This document shows positions 7,039 through 12,347 of a DNA stretch of 12,347 bases, in pieces. A program made the translations under genes and the position numbers. The notes below the pieces were generated by a model. It was not told the DNA's origin. It made no database searches and saw only the letters and a list, made by a program, of their open reading frames with translations. Positions within the stretch are counted from its first letter, which is position 1. Each line of letters opens with the position of its first letter. Source of the DNA: JBFJWU01 sp041623475 [NCBI: bacterium] (lineage in GTDB: Bacteria; J088); the NCBI GenBank assembly GCA_041623475.1, contig JBFJWU010000065.1, positions 1 to 12,347 on the forward strand, in the 5' to 3' direction.

Positions 7039-8472
7039 TCACGCCGCTGATGCGGGCCGGACGACCTGGTACAGGGCCAGCCGGGCAGCGGCACCTGCCT
7101 TGCGGGCAAATTCCAGCGGCGACTGGACCTCGCGGATGCGCTCCCAGACGTAGCCGGGACGGAAATAGAATTCGCGATAAAACCGGCGGGCCCATGCCGA
7201 CAATTGTTCGTCTGTCAGGTTGCGGCACCAGGGTTGCAGCTTCAAGTCAGGATCCGGGTCGATCGTATGATCGCGAAAGTAGTCGCCGGAAATTCCGCCC
7301 TCGGCCACGGCCTGATCGTACAATGGTGTCCCCGGCAGCGGGATCGTCACCAGTATTTGCGCGTAATCCGGATCCAGTTCCTTGGCAAAGTCGATCGTCT
7401 GCCGAATGTCCTGTTCCGTCTCGTCGGGATAGCCGATCATGAAAAACGCGGCGGTTCCGATGCCAGCGGCCTTGGTCAAGGCAAAGGCCCGCCGTGCATC
7501 TTCACGAGTGATTCCCTTGCGCATGATTTCCAGGGTGCGGTCGCTGCCGCTTTCCACGCCGTAGTAACAGCGCACGCAGTTTGCCTGTTTCATCAGCGCC
7601 AGCATTTCCTCGTCCACCTGGTCCACGCGTCCGCGAAATGCCCACTGTACTGTCAGGCCGCGGGCAATATACTCCTGGCAGAACTCTTTGACCTTGCGCC
7701 GGAACAAGTTAAATGTGTCGTCAAAAATGTGGACATAGGAATAACCCGCGGCTTCAATTTCGGCCATCTCATCAACGACATTTTCAGCACTGCGATATTT
7801 ATATTTTCGGGCACGCACCTGGCAAAAGGTGCATTTGTGGGGGCAACCGCGGCTGGTCACCAATGACGTTTCCAATTGCGCCGGATTCAAGACCGCCCGG
7901 TAGGTCAGGGACAGGGACATCCGTCGGTCGGGCAAGGGTATCGAATTCAGGTCCTCGATTCGCAGCCGATCCGGATTGCAGACAATCTGGTCTCCCTTTT
8001 TGAACCACGCGCCGGCAACGCCATCCAGGTCCTGGCCTGAATCGTATCGCTGGCAGATTTCCAGCATGGTTTCTTCACCTTCACCCAGTACGACCGCGTC
8101 TACAAATGGCTGCGCCAGCGTCTCCCGGGGGTAAACGTCAATGTGCGGACCACCGATGACAATCCGGCAGTCAGGCAGTTCATCGCGAACCAACTGCGCC
8201 ACCTGGTACAGGTCGTAGATCGTAAACGTGTAGCTGCAGAATCCGACCACATCTGGTTGAAACGCCTGCAGCGTTGGCAGGATCGCATCGTATTGCTGGA
8301 CGCCTTCGCCGCTGTAATCGAAGCAGCGCACGTCGTGATCAGATTTTTCCCGAAGATAGGTGGCAACATACAACATCCCGAGGGGGGCGTATATGCTGCT
8401 GCGAAAAACCATGTCCGGGCCGGGAAAAGACGGCGTATTCACCTGCGGCGGATTCACAAACAGGACGTTCAT
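7039..8472 (-). CDS. Radical SAM protein with B12-binding-type N-terminal domain
   Basis: A 477-aa cytoplasmic enzyme. Residues 1-150 form a Rossmann-like cobalamin-binding-type domain: VLFVNPPQ at the N-terminus, YAPLGMLYVATYL (28-40), DVVGFCSYTFT (74-84), IVIGGPH (104-110) and VLGEGEET (128-135). The radical SAM core follows, with C210, C214 and C217 (RGCPHKCTFC) to hold the 4Fe-4S cluster. Later core elements include a YYGVESGSD strand and PLPGTPLYDQA. The C-terminal FYREFYFRPGYVW is typical of this architecture. The DxHxxG cobalamin base-off motif is absent (RCFDYSGEG instead), as in many relatives. Known members methylate unactivated carbon or rearrange lipid and ring skeletons; the substrate here is unknown. 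The start is an ATGA overlap with the preceding radical SAM gene, so the two are probably made together. Confidence 0.88.
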   Translation of the reverse strand: MNVLFVNPPQVNTPSFPGPDMVFRSSIYAPLGMLYVATYLREKSDHDVRCFDYSGEGVQQYDAILPTLQAFQPDVVGFCSYTFTIYDLYQVAQLVRDELPDCRIVIGGPHIDVYPRETLAQPFVDAVVLGEGEETMLEICQRYDSGQDLDGVAGAWFKKGDQIVCNPDRLRIEDLNSIPLPDRRMSLSLTYRAVLNPAQLETSLVTSRGCPHKCTFCQVRARKYKYRSAENVVDEMAEIEAAGYSYVHIFDDTFNLFRRKVKEFCQEYIARGLTVQWAFRGRVDQVDEEMLALMKQANCVRCYYGVESGSDRTLEIMRKGITREDARRAFALTKAAGIGTAAFFMIGYPDETEQDIRQTIDFAKELDPDYAQILVTIPLPGTPLYDQAVAEGGISGDYFRDHTIDPDPDLKLQPWCRNLTDEQLSAWARRFYREFYFRPGYVWERIREVQSPLEFARKAGAAARLALYQVVRPASAA

Positions 8473-9965
8473 ACCGGGGATTCAGCAGCTCCGAGTTGCC
8501 GGTTCCCTGAACGCCGGCTGATTCCGGCGGCAAACGACTCCCAGACGAGTTCCGTCACGGCACCCAGTGAAATCGCCAGGTTTCTGGGCTGGCGCAGATT
8601 GATGCGGGCCATTTGCAGGATCTTGCCCGGCCGCAGGTAAAACCGCAGGACACCGTTGCGCTGGATCTGCCGCATGCGATCGGTACTGACCCCGTCAGGC
8701 GCATAGACGTAGTCGTCTTCACTGGTTCCGCGACTCCACGGGGTCAATGATTCGGGTCGAAACCCGCCCGCGTCCAGCTCTGATTTCAACTGCTGGAAAA
8801 GGGGACTGCCCGGATAGGGTGTAAACCGATTGAATTTGGCGATTTCGGGATCCAGCTCGATCGCAAACCGAATGGTGTCCTCCATGGTTTTTTCGGTTTC
8901 ACCGGGTAGACCGATCATGAACAACCCGTACGTAAAAACTCCGAGGTCCCGTGTCCAAGCCATCGCCCGACGCGAATCTTCAATAGTGTGATTCTTGTTG
9001 TGCAACGTCAGGATCTCGTCATTGCCTGACTCGAATCCGTACATCATCAGGTACATACCGGCTTCCTTAAGCGCGGCCAAGGCATCATAGGTAACCGTGT
9101 CCACACGGGCCTCGGTCAACCATTTACAGCGTTTGTGCAGGCCCCGTTTGATCATCGCATCGGCAAAACGCAACGCGTCCTTTTCGTGCAGCGGAAAAAT
9201 CGCGTCCTGGAATCCGAACCAGTAAACACCCAGTTCATCAATATTGCGTTCGACTTCGTCCAGAACATTGTCGATGGAACGTTTGCGAACCTTGGGGTAG
9301 TTGACGTTCTGGGCACAAAATGAACAGTTCCAGGGACATCCACGGGTATAGATGATCGGCATGATCACTTCCTGCTCCAACAAGGTCGGTGGTGCCAGGT
9401 ATCGCGGTATGTCCAGATCCGAAAATGACGGAAACGGGATCTGGTCCAGATCCCGCATTTGTTCCCGTCCGGCGTTGACAATGACGCGCCCGTTTGCGTC
9501 ACGCCATGCCAAACCATTGATGTCAGCAAAGCCGGTCCGGCCGCCTGCCAGTGCCTGGACCAGTTCCAGCATGATGTATTCACCTTCGCCAAATCCGACA
9601 AAATCACACCAGCCGGCTTCCAAAAGCTCGGTCTTGTAAATGGCGGAATGTGTATTGCCGAATACAATCTTTGTGTCAGGGGCGCACTTTCTGATTTCCT
9701 CGACCGTTGCCTCGACAACCGGCATGTTTGGGGTCAGGATTGAAAAACCGACCACATCAAACTGATCCCGCTCGACCATTGCGGCAATTTTCTCGGGGGG
9801 CCATCCAGACGCGAACTGGTCGTGGACAACAGCATCGAAACCGTTCTCTTTCAGGACAGCAGCAAGATAGGCGATCCCCAGCGGAGCGACAGGGGTCATC
9901 GCCTTGCGAAGGAACCCAACCGTCCGGTTCAGGTCAACCGACGGGTTTATCAACAGTGTTTTCAA
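8469..9965 (-). CDS. Radical SAM protein with B12-binding-type N-terminal domain
   Basis: A 498-aa paralogue of the next gene with the same domain order. The N-terminal B12-binding-type domain shows LLINPSVD, VAPLGIAYLAAVL (26-38), DVVGFSILTPN (70-80), IVFGNTHS (100-107) and VGFGEGEY (123-130). The cluster cysteines are C210, C214 and C217 (RGCPWNCSFC). FTPYPGSPLF and LRFYLRPGKIL near the end are characteristic of this class. The DxHxxG motif is missing (VVHDQFASG). It is likely a SAM- and cobalamin-dependent methylase or rearrangement enzyme acting on a lipid or glycan precursor; this is inferred from family and neighbours. The TTG at 9965 is chosen because the frame upstream has no other start before a TAA at 10017-10019, it sits directly after a GGGTGGGAA stretch, and it yields the canonical MKTLLINPS opening. 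A 90-nt gap separates it from the propeller gene, and it overlaps the next gene by ATGA. Confidence 0.87.
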   Translation of the reverse strand: MKTLLINPSVDLNRTVGFLRKAMTPVAPLGIAYLAAVLKENGFDAVVHDQFASGWPPEKIAAMVERDQFDVVGFSILTPNMPVVEATVEEIRKCAPDTKIVFGNTHSAIYKTELLEAGWCDFVGFGEGEYIMLELVQALAGGRTGFADINGLAWRDANGRVIVNAGREQMRDLDQIPFPSFSDLDIPRYLAPPTLLEQEVIMPIIYTRGCPWNCSFCAQNVNYPKVRKRSIDNVLDEVERNIDELGVYWFGFQDAIFPLHEKDALRFADAMIKRGLHKRCKWLTEARVDTVTYDALAALKEAGMYLMMYGFESGNDEILTLHNKNHTIEDSRRAMAWTRDLGVFTYGLFMIGLPGETEKTMEDTIRFAIELDPEIAKFNRFTPYPGSPLFQQLKSELDAGGFRPESLTPWSRGTSEDDYVYAPDGVSTDRMRQIQRNGVLRFYLRPGKILQMARINLRQPRNLAISLGAVTELVWESFAAGISRRSGNRQLGAAESPV

Positions 9966-10055
9966 TTCCCACCCGCTTCCAGTACCTGGAACCTTCGCCC
10001 TGCATACTGCCGGTATTTATCAATTCTGGCCGACACGCGCATCGTTAACACGGTC
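9966..10055 (-). promoter_or_regulatory. 90-nt gap inside the operon, with a palindrome
   Basis: This is the widest gap in the minus-strand run, where the other spacings are ATGA overlaps or 9-24 nt. It holds the palindrome listed separately and a purine-rich stretch (GGGTGGGAA, 9966-9974) serving the TTG start. No convincing -35/-10 pair or Rho-independent terminator could be assigned. It may hold an internal promoter or a control point. Confidence 0.35.
9977..9991. repeat. 15-bp perfect inverted repeat before the radical SAM pair
   Basis: TTCCAG-TAC-CTGGAA: two perfect 6-bp arms around a 3-bp centre, starting 12 nt upstream of the TTG at 9965. The size suits an operator for a dimeric regulator, or a short mRNA hairpin just above the ribosome binding site. 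No T-run follows, so it is not a terminator. Confidence 0.5.
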
Positions 10056-11423
10056 TTATTGTACGGAACCGGCCCCACGAATGGAAGCCTCCTTGTGCGA
10101 ATTCGCTGCAGGACCGTCACTGAATCGAAAAATTGTGCCGGACATTGTGGCGACCCAGATGTCGTCCCTGACGAGAACCGGTCCACTTTCCCAAACCTCG
10201 CTGCCCAGATAAAACCGACCATCGGACTGTCCGGAACTGGCATCAATGCGATGCAGTATGCCTTTGTGCGTTGGGACCCAGATTTTACCCCGGTCGCATA
10301 GCGGGTCAGACTCGACCCGGCCATCAGACGCATACCGCCAGATCGTTCGTCCGTTATTTGCATCGAGGGCAACAATTTGGGAATTGCCTGCAGCGACCAA
10401 CGCGCCCGCGCATTCGACAGGCTGAGTCTCGATGCCGGTGCTCAGTTCGGTTTTCCAGTCAATTGCAAATGTGCGACGGTCGACACGAGCGACAACCCCA
10501 CCATCAGTCGACCCGTCGCCTTTGGCAGGAACAAAAACCGATCGGGCAGCCACCGTCAAGCCGCCTTCGATGTCTCCGGGCAATTCCAAAACCAAGCGGG
10601 ATGTCCCAGTCGCCGGATCCACAATATGCAGTTTCCCTCCGTGGCACCCCTGCCAGATATTTCCATCAATCAGGACGGGTGAGCTCTCGCATTCACTGCC
10701 GGTTTCATACCGCCAGACAGTTGACAACCGACCTGCCGCCAGCGTCAGTCGCCGCAGCCAGCCGCTGGCATCCGCGACGATAGCCCCGAATTCGCCGTCG
10801 TCAGCAATGAACAAAGGCCGGGTCTCGGACCACGAATTGACTGCCCGTCCCGCAACCGTCAACTTGTTCCGGTCCAGCACATAGGTTGAACCGTGGGCAT
10901 TGATCATCAACCAGTGGCCTGTAACAGCCGGCGGTGCTTCGATATCGTGTTCCAGACGAACCGTCTGCAGCAGATCCCCGTCCCGGTCGAATCGATAGAC
11001 AAAGCCACAGTCATCAACTGCGTAGACCGTGTCTGTCGCTGCCGTCACCGAAACCTTTGACGAACAGTTCAGTTGGGCCTTGGCAACTGTGCCAAATACT
11101 GCGGTTTCAGCAAGCAACCTGGCGAAGCGTTTCCCCCACCAGAGGTCCAGGTCAAAAAATACCCACCCTGCGGGACCGGCAAACAACCGGTCTGGAAACG
11201 GATATGGATCCCCGAACTTATTTGCCTTGGGGGGAAATGATTCAGGCCTGGTAACGACAACGATGCCCCGGAAATCATTCGCAGCTACCCCTGCGTGCGA
11301 TTCTGCGATCGCATCACGATGGGCCAGGCTGGCGTACCCCAGTGCAATACGGACAGCAACAACAGTCAAAACAAGCGCCAGGGCAACGATGCCCCAGCGT
11401 CCGGCCCGGCGCAAAAACTTCAC
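10056..11423 (-). CDS. Membrane-anchored PQQ-like beta-propeller protein
   Basis: A 455-aa protein: a basic N-terminus and one membrane segment (about residues 10-30) place the rest in the periplasm. Residues 30-115 are an unrecognised domain rich in aromatic residues (FFDLDLWWGKRF, 89-100). From about 118 onward there are repeated propeller blades of the PQQ/quinoprotein type: GFVYRFDRDGDLL, GGKLHIVDPATG, SQIVALDANNGRTIWRY, GILHRIDASSGQ and GTIFRFSDG, enough for six or seven blades. Six cysteines (C120, C139, C245, C260, C338, C376) fall in sequential pairs and could give three disulfides. Such propellers are often scaffolds (the BamB type) rather than enzymes, and a catalytic quinone site is not evident. 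The start is GTG at 11423 with GTGGA at 11430-11434. It lies 24 nt after the upstream radical SAM gene, so co-transcription is likely. Confidence 0.85.
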   Translation of the reverse strand: MKFLRRAGRWGIVALALVLTVVAVRIALGYASLAHRDAIAESHAGVAANDFRGIVVVTRPESFPPKANKFGDPYPFPDRLFAGPAGWVFFDLDLWWGKRFARLLAETAVFGTVAKAQLNCSSKVSVTAATDTVYAVDDCGFVYRFDRDGDLLQTVRLEHDIEAPPAVTGHWLMINAHGSTYVLDRNKLTVAGRAVNSWSETRPLFIADDGEFGAIVADASGWLRRLTLAAGRLSTVWRYETGSECESSPVLIDGNIWQGCHGGKLHIVDPATGTSRLVLELPGDIEGGLTVAARSVFVPAKGDGSTDGGVVARVDRRTFAIDWKTELSTGIETQPVECAGALVAAGNSQIVALDANNGRTIWRYASDGRVESDPLCDRGKIWVPTHKGILHRIDASSGQSDGRFYLGSEVWESGPVLVRDDIWVATMSGTIFRFSDGPAANSHKEASIRGAGSVQ

Positions 11424-11447
11424 AATGGGTCCACGATGGCCAATGGC

Positions 11448-12347
11448 CTATCTCGTCGGTACAGTCTGGCGGACCGACGCAGCCAGCCTGTTCCGTACAG
11501 ATGCCTTGGCGGTTCGCCAGATTGTCGGCACGGTAACCGATCGCCATCGCGTCGGATGACCATAAAACATTGCTTCCGCCAGCGTCACAGACAGCGATTT
11601 GGCGGGTTCCAGTTGCCCACGGTCGCCCAGCAGATCGGCGCGCCAAAGCTCGGTTCCCGGCCTTCGCATCAGCGGCGAAATTGTAAACCAGTCCAGTTTC
11701 AACCGGGAGGCATAAGCGGCAATGGCAGCAGCCGAAACCGGAGGGGTTTCCAGGCCCAGGACAAAATGCCCGACGGTTCGGATTCCGGCCCGCCGAACCA
11801 CGGCCAGTTCGTCGGCCAGCGATTTGCAGCGGATGGTTTTCCCCCGCTTCGCAAGTTCCGTCGCATCCGGCGAGTCAATACCGAATTGCAGAACGCGGCA
11901 TCCGGCGGCGGCCAGGCTGTCGGCGAAGGGCGCAATTCCGTCTGCACGGGCAAATGCATTCCAGGTCAGGCCGCTCTGACCAAGAATATTGATCACAGAT
12001 GAAATATGCCCCGGCGTACTGTTCAGGGTCGCATCGCGCACATAAATGTGCCGGACATGCTTGCCCGCCTGGTACACTTCGCGCGCAAGGTCGTCCAGAT
12101 CCCGGAAGGCCGGTCGATACGGCGCCAAAATACAGTATTCACATTGATGCGGACATCCAACCTGAGTCACGATACTGGCAAAGCGGCGCCCTGCCAGAAA
12201 CGGCAACCGGTACAGATCCTGCTGCCACGCAGCAAACGGCTGGACGCCCAGCTCGAAATTGTTTCTCGGAACAATTGGCGCCGCGGGCTCAAATCCCGGC
12301 TGATTTACGATATCGCCGTCGCCATCCAACAATCGCTCCAGCGTCAA
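11448..12347 (-). CDS. Radical SAM protein, C-terminal 299 residues (5' end outside window)
   Basis: The frame is open at the window edge, so the true start and probably a B12-binding N-terminal domain lie outside. The visible part begins with a linker, then the radical SAM core with C65, C69 and C72 (window numbering, GCPHQCEYC) for the 4Fe-4S cluster. RDATLNSTPGHI and LQFGIDSPD follow at the positions of core strands. The C-terminal AMFYGHPTRWRSV resembles the FYLRPxxI tail of the two other radical SAM proteins, which supports the same architecture. It is more diverged from those two than they are from each other and probably acts on a different step. The leftmost in-frame TTG at the edge is not evidence of a start. 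It heads the visible minus-strand operon, and the propeller gene starts 24 nt after its stop. Confidence 0.82.
   Translation of the reverse strand: MTLERLLDGDGDIVNQPGFEPAAPIVPRNNFELGVQPFAAWQQDLYRLPFLAGRRFASIVTQVGCPHQCEYCILAPYRPAFRDLDDLAREVYQAGKHVRHIYVRDATLNSTPGHISSVINILGQSGLTWNAFARADGIAPFADSLAAAGCRVLQFGIDSPDATELAKRGKTIRCKSLADELAVVRRAGIRTVGHFVLGLETPPVSAAAIAAYASRLKLDWFTISPLMRRPGTELWRADLLGDRGQLEPAKSLSVTLAEAMFYGHPTRWRSVTVPTIWRTAKASVRNRLAASVRQTVPTR

Noticed and set aside
7204-7866. 220-codon plus-strand open frame
   Set aside because: It lies wholly opposite the radical SAM gene with its CxxxCxxC core and shows no family motif; it is a shadow frame.
8143-8640. 165-codon plus-strand open frame
   Set aside because: It spans the junction of the two radical SAM genes in antisense and has no coherent domain.
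10056-11423. Assignment as a PQQ-dependent dehydrogenase or BamB
   Set aside because: No dehydrogenase active-site or heme motif was seen, and the single N-terminal anchor with no lipobox does not fit BamB.

Overview
The window looks like a moderately GC-rich Gram-negative chromosome, probably a pseudomonadotan. This rests on the GC-biased codons, the inner-membrane and periplasmic architecture of most products, and frequent TTG and GTG starts. No rRNA, tRNA, CRISPR or insertion sequence was seen, and the lineage is inferred by eye only.

Layout. At the left edge (1-293, minus) is the first part of a membrane protein that runs off the window. It faces a 133-bp divergent intergenic region. On the plus strand, 427-3677 holds three tightly packed tandem paralogues of about 350-374 aa. 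Each has one N-terminal membrane anchor followed by an extracytoplasmic domain with the fold signature of the endonuclease/exonuclease/phosphatase (EEP) superfamily. Nearly all catalytic and metal-binding residues are replaced in every copy, so they read as pseudoenzymes, most decayed in copy 1 and best preserved in copy 3.

From 12347 down to 3674 the minus strand carries an operon-like run of six genes. In transcription order these are a radical SAM protein cut by the window edge, a membrane-anchored PQQ-like beta-propeller, two adjacent radical SAM proteins with B12-binding-type N-termini, and two GT-C (family 39-like) integral membrane glycosyltransferases. Three of the junctions are ATGA overlaps or a gap of 9 nt. 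The last glycosyltransferase converges on the third EEP-like gene, and both stop codons lie in one palindromic TTAA.

Working model (inference): the radical SAM enzymes modify a lipid or sugar precursor in the cytoplasm, the two GT-C enzymes transfer a sugar from a polyprenyl-phosphate donor at the periplasmic face, and the propeller and the dead EEP-like proteins act as periplasmic scaffolds or binding factors. The combination of a B12-type radical SAM/GT-C operon with three dead EEP paralogues is the most unusual thing here. I do not recognise it as a named system.
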